This document shows positions 1-6,212 of a stretch of 8,308 nt of DNA, piece after piece. The stretch's first letter is position 1, and each line of letters begins with the position of its first letter. The notes beneath the pieces are model-generated. The model was not told the DNA's origin. It saw nothing but the letters and a program-made list of their open reading frames with translations, and searched no databases. The position numbers and the translations under genes were made by a program. This stretch comes from an uncultured cyanobacterium (GTDB taxonomy: Bacteria > Cyanobacteriota > Cyanobacteriia > PCC-6307 > Cyanobiaceae). The stretch is from the NCBI GenBank assembly GCA_903921295.1, contig CAIXOZ010000021.1, positions 1 to 8,308 of the forward strand, written 5' to 3'.

Positions 1-1871
1 AGCAGCTGAACCTGCGGCGAGGTCAACCGCGTCAGACGCGCCACCCGCAGGGGCCCGCGGGCCTCGAGCACGCGACCATCGCTCGCGAAAACGGTCATCT
101 GCATCATCGGGGAACCGTTGACGCCGAGCACGAGGGAATGGCCGGGGGGAACCCGGATCGCGAACAGGCGGGCCCCACCCGGAGGCACATCAGCCGAGAG
201 GACCCTGGCCTCCCGGGGCACGGCCGCCACCGTGGTCAGCTGCAGCGCATCAAGGCTGGTCAATGCCGCCGCCAGCCAGAGCTGACGCAGCGGTTCAGGG
301 GGAATGTCCTGATCAGGGCGCCCGGGCAGCAGGTTGCGCGCTGAGGCCGAAACGAGCTGACGCAGCACCGCCTCGCTCAGCCCCTGGGCCGAAAGGCGGC
401 TCTGGCGGCTGGTCCAGTCGGCGATCGAGAGACTGCCCAGGCGTTGACGGATCGCCAGGGGCAGGGGCTCGACCCGGGCCAGCCAGTCCTCGGCCAGCTC
501 ATTCCAGAGGCGACGCAGGGGAGCATCGGCGGCACTCTCGTCAGGCAGCCGGCCGTTGCGCTCGGGATACTGGGCCAGAAGGCTGCCATCGACGAGCCGC
601 AGGAACCAGCCCCGATCGATCTGCAGGGCCCGCAGACGGCTGAGAAGCTGCTGACGCTGATCGATTTCCACCGCCGGCAGGCTGCCACCGGCGCGGACGT
701 CAGCCTCAGTGGTGGCTGGCGGTGCACTCCCCCGGGTCAACCACCATCCACCGAGGGCGGTGCCGACCAGGAGCGACATCGCCAGGGCGATCAGGACAGG
801 AGCCAGACCGGCCTCGGCCGCTTCCTCCTGTTCCTGCCGCCGCCGTCGTGACGACAGACCAGGACGACCCTGCGCAGGCTTCACGGCCGGATCCTGGGCA
901 GCGCCGGACGGCACGGCAGGGTCCGAGGTGGCGGACTCCGGCGCGGGCGCTGATGGCGACAGGGCCCCGATCGGGGTCGAGGGCGCTCCCAGGGCACTGG
1001 CCTCCGGCGGCGTGATCAGCAGCACCGTGCGATCGGCGCGGGGCACCGGACCGATCGCATCCGGCATCGGCAGGGCCTGACAGGCCGTCAGGGCAGCGGC
1101 GGCACTGGCGAAGCGCTGGACAGGATCGCGGCTGAGCAGGCGGGCCAGCAGGGCCCCAAGGCCGGTGGCAGGATCGAAGTCTGGAGGCCAGCGCCACTCC
1201 ATCGTCAAGGGATCGAGGAGCGCCTCCGGGGGATCGCCGCTGAGCAGCACCAGCGCCGTCACCCCCAGGGCATGCAGATCCATCCAGGACGCCGGCGGCT
1301 CGCCCGCCAGAGCCTCCGGCGGGGCGTAGCCCGGGGTCAGACCCTCCAGGCGCAGCGAAGCGGGCTCCGCTGCCCTGGAGAGGTCCTGCACCAGCCCGAA
1401 ATCAAGAAGCACCGGCAGACCATCCCGATCCCTGCGCAGCAGATTGGCCGGAGTGAGATCGCCATGGAGCAGATCCTGGTGATGCAGAACCACAAGCACC
1501 GGCAGGAGCTGGCGGAGCAGCAGCAGCACCTCTCCAGCGCTGAACACCAGCTGCCGCCCGGCGCGGGCCGCCAGCAGGTCGGCGAAGGTGCGTCCCCCCT
1601 GCCAGTCGCGCACCAGCCAGAGGTCAGCGCCGGCCTCGATCAATCCCCCGAAACGGGGCACCTGTGGATGGAGCAGGGCCTGCAGGCGTCCGGCCAGGGC
1701 ACGCAGCTGCTGCTGGCGGGGACCGGGAGGCAGCTGACGCAGGGCCACCGGCGCCTCCTCGGCGAGCAGATCAGTGCCCCGCCACAGGGAACCCTGAGAG
1801 CCTTCGGCCAGGCGCGTCTCCAGTCGATAGCGCTCTGCCAGAACCTGACCGGGAGTGGCGGAACCGGCCAT
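1..1871 (-). CDS. Membrane-anchored Ser/Thr protein kinase-like protein, atypical N-lobe (3' end outside window)
   Basis: The frame is open without a stop from the ATG at 1871-1869 to the window edge, giving at least 623 residues. The N-terminal part reads as a Hanks-type kinase domain (about 14-265). It has a glycine-rich loop at 21-30 (G24 and G27 kept, first Gly is Ala22), catalytic loop HGDLTPAN at 136-143, DFG at 157-159, APPE at 183-186, Asp198 of helix F and Arg253. The beta-3 lysine is replaced by Arg45 (VALRQL), no acidic residue lies between 42 and 78 where the alpha-C Glu should be, and the first lysine of the protein is Lys331. A Pro/Ala/Ser-rich linker (about 285-338), an Arg-rich stretch (342-345) and one membrane segment (about 356-378) follow. 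A C-terminal region of more than 240 residues is then probably extracytoplasmic. The start overlaps the cysteine synthase stop (TGATG), so coupled translation is likely. It may be a pseudokinase or a non-canonical kinase; substrate unknown. Confidence 0.85.
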   Translation of the reverse strand, partial: MAGSATPGQVLAERYRLETRLAEGSQGSLWRGTDLLAEEAPVALRQLPPGPRQQQLRALAGRLQALLHPQVPRFGGLIEAGADLWLVRDWQGGRTFADLLAARAGRQLVFSAGEVLLLLRQLLPVLVVLHHQDLLHGDLTPANLLRRDRDGLPVLLDFGLVQDLSRAAEPASLRLEGLTPGYAPPEALAGEPPASWMDLHALGVTALVLLSGDPPEALLDPLTMEWRWPPDFDPATGLGALLARLLSRDPVQRFASAAAALTACQALPMPDAIGPVPRADRTVLLITPPEASALGAPSTPIGALSPSAPAPESATSDPAVPSGAAQDPAVKPAQGRPGLSSRRRRQEQEEAAEAGLAPVLIALAMSLLVGTALGGWWLTRGSAPPATTEADVRAGGSLPAVEIDQRQQLLSRLRALQIDRGWFLRLVDGSLLAQYPERNGRLPDESAADAPLRRLWNELAEDWLARVEPLPLAIRQRLGSLSIADWTSRQSRLSAQGLSEAVLRQLVSASARNLLPGRPDQDIPPEPLRQLWLAAALTSLDALQLTTVAAVPREARVLSADVPPGGARLFAIRVPPGHSLVLGVNGSPMMQMTVFASDGRVLEARGPLRVARLTRLTSPQVQL

Positions 1872-2875
1872 CAGCTCAGGGGCTGCAGCTGGGGGCGCCG
1901 GGGCTGGCGCAGCCCCCGCGACTGCAGCCAGTCGGCGTCGTAAAGCCTGGAGCGGTAACGATCACCGCTGTCGCAGAGCACCGTGACGATCGTGTGTCCG
2001 GGGCCCATCCGGCGGGCGGTCTCGACCGCGGCAGCAACGTTGATGCCCACGGAGCCCCCCAGAAACAGGCCCTCATCCCAGAGCAGGGAATAGATGGTGT
2101 CCAGGGCGGTCTGGTCGTCGATGCGCACGGCGTCATCCACCGGCGCCCCCTCCATGTTGGCGGTGAGGCGACTGTTGCCGATCCCTTCGGTGATCGAGGA
2201 GCCGCTGCTGCTGAACGTGCCGTTGATCGCCCAGTCGTAGAGAGCGCTTCCATGGGGATCGGCGAGCACACAGCGAATGCCGGGATGGCGCTCCTTCAGG
2301 AACAGGGCCACGCCGGCGTAGGTGCCGCCGGTGCCGGTGGCAGCCACCCAGGCATCCACCCGGCCCTCGGTCTGTTCCCAGATCTCGGGGCCCGTGCTCG
2401 CGTAATGCGCGCGGCGATTGGCGAGATTGTCGAATTGATTGGCCCAGAGGGCCCCAGGGGTTTCGGCGGCGATCGTGCCGGAGCGGCGCACGTAATTGCC
2501 AGGATCCTTGTAGGGCACGGCCGGCACGGTCAGCACCTCGGCGCCGAGGCTGCGCAGCAGGCCGATCTTCTCGGCCGATTGGGTGTCGGGAATGACGATC
2601 TGACAGCGGTAACCCCTGGCATTGCAGAGGTGGGCCAGACCGATGCCGGTGTTGCCGGCAGTGCCCTCCACCACCAGGCCACCGGGCGCCAGCCGACCGT
2701 CCTGTTCGGCCTCCAGAAGGATGCCCAGGGCGGCGCGGTCCTTGACCGAACCGCCGGGATTCATGAATTCGGCCTTGCCGAGGATGGTGCAGCCCGTGAG
2801 CTCACTCAGGGCCCGGAGTCTGATCAACGGCGTCCTGCCGACGGCGCCGACGAACCCGTGGGTGATGCCGCCCAT
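1871..2875 (-). CDS. cysK: Cysteine synthase (O-acetylserine sulfhydrylase), PLP-dependent
   Basis: This 334-residue protein belongs to the fold-type II PLP enzymes and should convert O-acetylserine and sulfide to cysteine in the cytoplasm. The PLP lysine is Lys45 in NPGGSVKDR (39-47). The substrate/PLP Asn loop is GTAGNTG (71-77), with Ala where many CysK proteins have Ser. The phosphate-binding loop is GTGGT (181-185), and the cofactor-nitrogen serine motif is DSG (302-304). The segment YKDPGNYVRRS (122-132) and the NQFDNLANRRAHY stretch (146-158) match what I recall of cyanobacterial cysteine synthases rather than E. coli CysK. Length is normal for the family. The ATG at 2875 places the conserved THGFVGAVGRTPLIRL segment just inside the N-terminus. 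The gene is divergent from egtB and its TGA overlaps the kinase ATG by one base. Choosing CysK over CysM is a naming matter that sequence inspection does not settle. The reaction is family knowledge; a role in feeding ergothioneine synthesis is inference. Confidence 0.92.
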   Translation of the reverse strand: MGGITHGFVGAVGRTPLIRLRALSELTGCTILGKAEFMNPGGSVKDRAALGILLEAEQDGRLAPGGLVVEGTAGNTGIGLAHLCNARGYRCQIVIPDTQSAEKIGLLRSLGAEVLTVPAVPYKDPGNYVRRSGTIAAETPGALWANQFDNLANRRAHYASTGPEIWEQTEGRVDAWVAATGTGGTYAGVALFLKERHPGIRCVLADPHGSALYDWAINGTFSSSGSSITEGIGNSRLTANMEGAPVDDAVRIDDQTALDTIYSLLWDEGLFLGGSVGINVAAAVETARRMGPGHTIVTVLCDSGDRYRSRLYDADWLQSRGLRQPRRPQLQPLS

Positions 2876-2946
2876 GGCGCTGGCCTGACCTGCGAAGACA
2901 ACAATGCGGCGATCGTAACGGCGATCGACGGCGCCGCCGATTGTTG
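2876..2946. promoter_or_regulatory. Divergent intergenic region between cysteine synthase and egtB, with a 9-base tandem repeat
   Basis: This short region must hold the start signals for both directions. It contains CGGCGATCG twice, at 2907-2915 and 2919-2927. The period is 12 bases, and each copy carries the palindrome CGATCG, so the copies are one base short of the HIP1 octamer. A possible minus-strand -10 (TACGAT) lies at 2917-2912 without a good -35. AGGTCAGG about 8-15 bases before the cysteine synthase ATG is a weak ribosome-binding candidate. No convincing plus-strand promoter was seen. If egtB starts at 2983 rather than 2947, the region is 107 bases long. Confidence 0.35.
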
Positions 2947-4293
2947 ATGATTCCTAAGGTCAGCCCAGCCCCGCAGCCCCGGATGAGCGTCAGCGTCGAA
3001 CACCGTGTCGCCACGCTGGCCGAACGCCTGCAGTCGGTCCGGACCGCCAGCGAACAGCTGATCGCGACCCTGGAACCGGAAGACCTGGGGCTGCAGGGGA
3101 TGGCGGACGCCAGCCCGCCCAAATGGCATCTGGCCCACACCACCTGGTTCTTCGAGGAGTTCCTGCTGCGCCGGGCCGACTTGGCCCCGCTGGTTCCCGC
3201 CCACATCGGTGCCGAACCGGGCTGGAGCTATCTCTTCAATTCCTATTACGACGCCGTTGGCCCGCGCCATCCAAGGCCGCAACGGGGACTGCTGAGCCGG
3301 CCGACGATCGCCCAGATCCTGGCCTGGCGGCAACGGGTCGACCGCTCCCTCGCCGCGCTGCTGGTCCACCCGGAGCTGACCGCCTGGGACAAGCCGGGCG
3401 ATGGAGCGCTGACGGTGACCGAACTGATCGAACTGGGGCTTCAGCACGAGCAGCAACACCAGGAATTGCTGCTGATGGACCTGCTCGACGGCTTCAACCG
3501 CAACCCGGTCGCCCCGGTCTATCGCGACGACGGGGAGGGACCCGAACCGCTGTTTCAGGAACGGTCTGCGGCGACACACCAACCCTGCCGCTGGCTGCAC
3601 TGGACCGGGGAGCAGGGCGAAGGGGGCGTGGTCAGCATCGGCCGCACCGTCGTCCGCCACGGCCCCTTCCAGTTCGACAACGAGGGGCCGGCCCACCGGG
3701 TCTGGCTGGAGCCCTTTGCGATCGCCAGCCGCCTGGTGACCAACGCCGACTACGCCGCCTTCATCGCCGATGGCGGCTATCGGCGGCCGGAGCTGTGGAT
3801 GAGCGAAGGCTGGGCCCTCTGTCAGGCCCAGGGCTGGCAGGCACCGCGCTACTGGCGGCACCCCGGACTGGAGTTCACCCTGGCGGGGCTGCAGGCGCGG
3901 CACCCTGAGGCACCGGTGCGCCACCTGAGCTGGTTCGAGGCCGATGCCTATGCCCGCTGGGCAGGGGCCCGCCTGCCCAGCGAAGCGGAGTGGGAGACCG
4001 CCCGAGGCCACTTCCAGTCCGATCTGGAGCAGGCCTTCGGACTGCTCTGGCAATGGACCGCCAGCCCCTACCGCCCCTACCCGGGCTTTGAGGCCGCCGC
4101 CGGTGCCGTGGGTGAATACAACGGCAAGTTCATGTCCTCCCAGTTCGTGCTTCGCGGCAGTGCCTTCCTGACCCCCGCCGACCACGAACGGCCGACCTAC
4201 CGCAACTTCTTCCCGCCGGCGAGTCGCTGGATGGCCGCAGGCCTGCGTCTGGCCCGTGATCCCCACCGATCGGCTCCGGAGCTGAGGCCATGA
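2947..4293 (+). CDS. egtB: EgtB, iron-dependent sulfoxide synthase of ergothioneine biosynthesis
   Basis: EgtB couples hercynine to a cysteine-type thiol using O2 and non-heme iron, the central C-S bond step of ergothioneine synthesis. From the ATG at 2947 the protein has 448 residues, normal for the family. The N-terminal DinB-like helical domain carries WHLAHTTWFFE (60-70; His64 as iron ligand) and HEQQHQE (167-173; His167 and His171), giving the three-His set. The C-terminal FGE-sulfatase/C-type-lectin-like domain shows ARLPSEAEWE (341-350), WQWTASPYRPYPGF (368-381), LRGSAF (402-407) and YRNFFPP (418-424) ending in GLRLARD. Start choice is open: TTG at 2941, ATG at 2947 and ATG at 2983 are all in frame, and none has a clear ribosome-binding site. 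The gene overlaps egtD by four bases (ATGA). No egtA is nearby, so cysteine rather than gamma-glutamylcysteine may be the donor (inference). An OvoA-type origin, known for some cyanobacterial enzymes, cannot be excluded. Confidence 0.93.
   Translation: MIPKVSPAPQPRMSVSVEHRVATLAERLQSVRTASEQLIATLEPEDLGLQGMADASPPKWHLAHTTWFFEEFLLRRADLAPLVPAHIGAEPGWSYLFNSYYDAVGPRHPRPQRGLLSRPTIAQILAWRQRVDRSLAALLVHPELTAWDKPGDGALTVTELIELGLQHEQQHQELLLMDLLDGFNRNPVAPVYRDDGEGPEPLFQERSAATHQPCRWLHWTGEQGEGGVVSIGRTVVRHGPFQFDNEGPAHRVWLEPFAIASRLVTNADYAAFIADGGYRRPELWMSEGWALCQAQGWQAPRYWRHPGLEFTLAGLQARHPEAPVRHLSWFEADAYARWAGARLPSEAEWETARGHFQSDLEQAFGLLWQWTASPYRPYPGFEAAAGAVGEYNGKFMSSQFVLRGSAFLTPADHERPTYRNFFPPASRWMAAGLRLARDPHRSAPELRP
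3718..3725. repeat. HIP1 octamer GCGATCGC
   Basis: This is an exact copy of the highly iterated palindrome typical of many cyanobacterial genomes, inside egtB. It supports the taxonomic reading; no local function is implied. Confidence 0.7.
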
Positions 4294-5363
4294 CCGGCAC
4301 CGACCGCAGCACCGGATCCAGCACCGCCCAGTCCTCGGACACCACCACCGCCATTGCCTCTGCCACGGTCCAGGTCGCCCACACGGCGCACCCGGGCACC
4401 GCGGAACCGGTCCCGGCCTTCCTGGACCTGCACCCCACGCCCGCGGATCTGGTCCGTCTGGTGCGCGATGGCCTCCGCAGCCAACCGAAGCAACTGCCCG
4501 CCTGGCTGCTCTACGACCAGGAAGGCTCCCGGCTGTTTGAGCGGATCTGCGAGCAGCCCGAATACAGCCTCACCCGCACCGAAACCGCCCTGCTCCGACG
4601 CGAGGCCGGGGCGATCGCCGCCGCACTCGGCCCTGGCGTGGTGCTGGTGGAATTCGGTGCCGGCAATGCCCGCAAGGTCGGCCCCCTGTTGCAGGCCCTG
4701 CAGCCCCAGGCCTACGCCGCCCTCGACATCAGCCGTGAGCACCTGGCGCAGGCCTGTGCAGCGCTGCGACCGGCTTACCCCGCGACGCCGGTGCTTGGGA
4801 TCTGCTGCGACTACAGCGCCATGGACACCCTGCCGCTGCATCCCTGGCTGCAGGGGCGGCGGGTTGGCTTCTACCCCGGCAGCTCGATCGGAAATTTCAG
4901 TCCCGCAGACGCTGAGACGCTGCTGCGGCAGTTCGCCCGCCTGCTCGGCCGCGATGGCCAGCTGCTGATCGGCATCGACCAACCGAAAGCCGTGACGCGG
5001 CTGGAGGCGGCCTACAACGATGCCGCCGGCTACTCCGCCGCCTTTGCCCTCAACCTCCTGCACCGGCTGAACCGCGATCTGGATGGCGACTTCAATCCCG
5101 AGGCCTTCCGCTACCGGGCCCGCTGGCAGGCCGAGCACAGCCGCATCGAAATGGCCCTGGTGAGCAAACGCCACCAGACGGTTCATCTCCAGGGTGAACC
5201 CTGGAGCTTCAATCAGGAGGAAGCCCTGATCAGTGAATACAGCGTCAAATACAACCGCGAGGCCTTCGTGGCCCTGGCGGCCCGGGCGGGCTGGCAAGCG
5301 CGCCGGCACTGGGCGGATCCCGATGGGGACCTCGGCCTGCACTGGCTGGTGCAGGCAGACTGA
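4290..5363 (+). CDS. egtD: EgtD, L-histidine N-alpha-methyltransferase
   Basis: EgtD trimethylates the alpha-amino group of histidine with three S-adenosylmethionine molecules, giving hercynine, the substrate of EgtB. The 357-residue protein shows LLYDQEGSRLFERICEQPEY (73-92, substrate-binding tyrosines), the SAM-binding EFGAGNARK (121-129), the acidic ribose-binding loop ALDIS (144-148), FYPGSSIGNF (194-203; Asn202 is in the position that contacts the histidine amine in characterised EgtD), MALVSKRHQTVHL (288-300) and SEYSVKYN (315-322). Glu316 and Ser318 in the last motif match the imidazole-binding pair. Together these make the assignment firm. The first ~43 residues are a Ser/Thr/Ala-rich low-complexity extension without a family match I recognise. 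The ATGA overlap with egtB supports this start, and there is no other Met codon before residue 178. The next gene starts 22 bases after the stop. Confidence 0.95.
   Translation: MTGTDRSTGSSTAQSSDTTTAIASATVQVAHTAHPGTAEPVPAFLDLHPTPADLVRLVRDGLRSQPKQLPAWLLYDQEGSRLFERICEQPEYSLTRTETALLRREAGAIAAALGPGVVLVEFGAGNARKVGPLLQALQPQAYAALDISREHLAQACAALRPAYPATPVLGICCDYSAMDTLPLHPWLQGRRVGFYPGSSIGNFSPADAETLLRQFARLLGRDGQLLIGIDQPKAVTRLEAAYNDAAGYSAAFALNLLHRLNRDLDGDFNPEAFRYRARWQAEHSRIEMALVSKRHQTVHLQGEPWSFNQEEALISEYSVKYNREAFVALAARAGWQARRHWADPDGDLGLHWLVQAD
4611..4618. repeat. HIP1 octamer GCGATCGC
   Basis: Second exact HIP1 copy, inside egtD between the substrate-binding motif and the SAM-binding motif. Confidence 0.7.
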
Positions 5364-5385
5364 GTGCAGGCCACCGCAGACCACG

Positions 5386-5616
5386 ATGGGACGGGAAGAA
5401 CAACGCCAGGCGATGCGTCGCACCCGCGAGGAGCTGATCGCCCAGCTGCAGGAGCTCTACCAACAGGCCTTCGAACGGATCAGCCAGGAGGACCTCGGCG
5501 AGGGGGCGATCGCCCGCCTGACCCAACTGCTGCTGCGCTCCCGGGAGGCGGCGATCACTCCCCTGGAGGAGGAGATTGAGGCGCCCCTGATCACCCGCGC
5601 CCCGGGCGAGGCATGA
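5386..5616 (+). CDS. Small protein in the egtBD operon (hercynine-metabolism small-protein type, function unknown)
   Basis: This is a 76-residue highly charged, mostly helical protein with no signal peptide or membrane segment. An amphipathic helix runs from about 3 to 32 (REELIAQLQELYQQAFERI). A short break at 33-40 (SQEDLGEG) is followed by a second helix (about 41-56), an acidic stretch EEEIE (61-65) and a short tail. The frame is open further upstream through egtD, but ATG 5386 is chosen because it lies just after the egtD stop and leaves the compact helical protein. The stop overlaps the next start as ATGA, so the two should be made together. I recall a named cyanobacterial family, 'hercynine metabolism small protein', found next to egtB/egtD. 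The position and size fit, but I could not run a search. No catalytic motif is visible. An accessory or scaffold role is only a guess. Confidence 0.8.
   Translation: MGREEQRQAMRRTREELIAQLQELYQQAFERISQEDLGEGAIARLTQLLLRSREAAITPLEEEIEAPLITRAPGEA
5506..5513. repeat. HIP1 octamer GCGATCGC
   Basis: Third exact HIP1 copy, inside the 76-residue small-protein gene. All three exact copies fall in the egt operon; the rest of the window has only near matches. Confidence 0.7.
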
Positions 5617-6107
5617 GCAGCGCCTGGTTCGAGGACCTTGAGCAGCAGCTGAACGCCCGGCTGGAACGTTTTCTGGCCGACAATCCCGACCAGGAGGCGA
5701 TGCTGCAGGAACAGGAGCAGGTTGAACGGCGACGCGACCTGGCGGAGCGGCGCCTGCAGCTGCAGCAGCAGGCGGAACGGGAACGGCAGACCCTGTTGCA
5801 TCTGGCCGAGGAAATCCGCCAGTGGCAAGCGCGGATCACGCGGGCGCGTGCCGCCGGCGCCGACGATCTCGCCGCCCGTGCAGACGCCCACCTGGCCAGC
5901 CTGATGGACCGGGGACGCCTGGCCTGGGACCAGCTCGGGCGCATCGGTCAGAGCTGGGAAGCCGTGAACCAGGAACTGGATCAGCTGCGGGCGCAGCAAG
6001 GGCAGACGCGGGGACGCAGCAGCGGCGGCACCGTTGAACTTGAGCGAGAGTGGGCTGACTTTGAGGCGAGGCAGGAGCTGGAGCAGCTACGGCGGCGTCA
6101 GAGCTGA
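5613..6107 (+). CDS. Coiled-coil protein ending the egtBD operon (hercynine-metabolism protein type, function unknown)
   Basis: This 164-residue protein has no signal peptide or membrane segment. It begins with FEDLEQQLNARLERFLADNP (6-25), then a long Gln/Glu/Arg-rich coiled coil (about 27-80). Next come ARAAGADDLAARADAHLASL (78-97), another helix (about 100-129), a Gly/Ser break (131-139) and a short charged C-terminal helix (141-163). The paired pattern of a long coiled coil followed by a residue stretch like AxxAGxxDLAxxA recalls PspA/IM30 proteins, though it is shorter and the likeness is weak. The start overlaps the upstream stop by four bases, so translation is probably coupled. I recall a cyanobacterial family named 'hercynine metabolism protein' in this position; that is from memory and unverified. 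Possible roles include scaffolding EgtB/EgtD or attaching them to a membrane surface; nothing in the sequence shows an enzyme. Confidence 0.82.
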   Translation: MSSAWFEDLEQQLNARLERFLADNPDQEAMLQEQEQVERRRDLAERRLQLQQQAERERQTLLHLAEEIRQWQARITRARAAGADDLAARADAHLASLMDRGRLAWDQLGRIGQSWEAVNQELDQLRAQQGQTRGRSSGGTVELEREWADFEARQELEQLRRRQS

Positions 6108-6145
6108 GATCTGGTGACAGGAGCCTGAGCGCGAGCAGCCTGCTG

Positions 6146-6163
6146 GCGCAACGGACCGTTCGC
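6146..6163. repeat. Short imperfect palindrome downstream of the egt operon
   Basis: AACGG-A-CCGTT lies at the core, flanked by GCGC on the left and CGC on the right, so the symmetry extends to about eight positions each side with one gap. The centre is too tight for an RNA hairpin loop without opening pairs. It could be a protein-binding site or chance in GC-rich DNA. Confidence 0.2.
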
Positions 6164-6179
6164 AAGTCAGGCGCTGCGT

Positions 6180-6212
6180 CGGCACCAGGGTGTGCTCAGC
6201 CCTTGGGTGCCG
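6180..6212. terminator. Candidate bidirectional hairpin between convergent genes
   Basis: CGGCACC (6180-6186) pairs perfectly with GGTGCCG (6206-6212). Inside it AGGG (6187-6190) pairs with CCCT (6200-6203) across a two-base bulge, leaving a loop of about nine bases. It follows the plus-strand coiled-coil gene by 72 bases and contains the TGA of the minus-strand small gene in its loop. This is where a shared terminator for convergent genes is expected. There is no T-tract on either side, so it is not a classical intrinsic terminator; cyanobacterial terminators often lack one. Confidence 0.4.

Noticed and set aside
138..1943. Several plus-strand and alternate-frame reading frames across the kinase gene
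   Set aside because: The continuous minus-strand frame from 1871 encodes an ordered kinase domain, linker and membrane segment, so the others are shadows.
2912..2917. TACGAT as -10 box for cysteine synthase
   Set aside because: No acceptable -35 at 16-18 bases upstream; kept only as a remark in the intergenic entry.
1664..2947. 427-residue plus-strand open frame opposite cysteine synthase
   Set aside because: Antisense to a clear PLP enzyme; the composition (Gly, Ala, His) is typical of a shadow frame.
2824..4266. 480-residue minus-strand open frame opposite egtB
   Set aside because: Antisense to a well-supported EgtB and without any recognisable domain.
5233..5385. Upstream extension of the 76-residue gene to an ATG at 5233
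   Set aside because: It would lie inside egtD in another frame and add 51 residues with no character in common with the helical protein.
4197..5423. 408-residue minus-strand open frame opposite egtD
   Set aside because: Antisense to EgtD with all its substrate-binding motifs; no domain seen.
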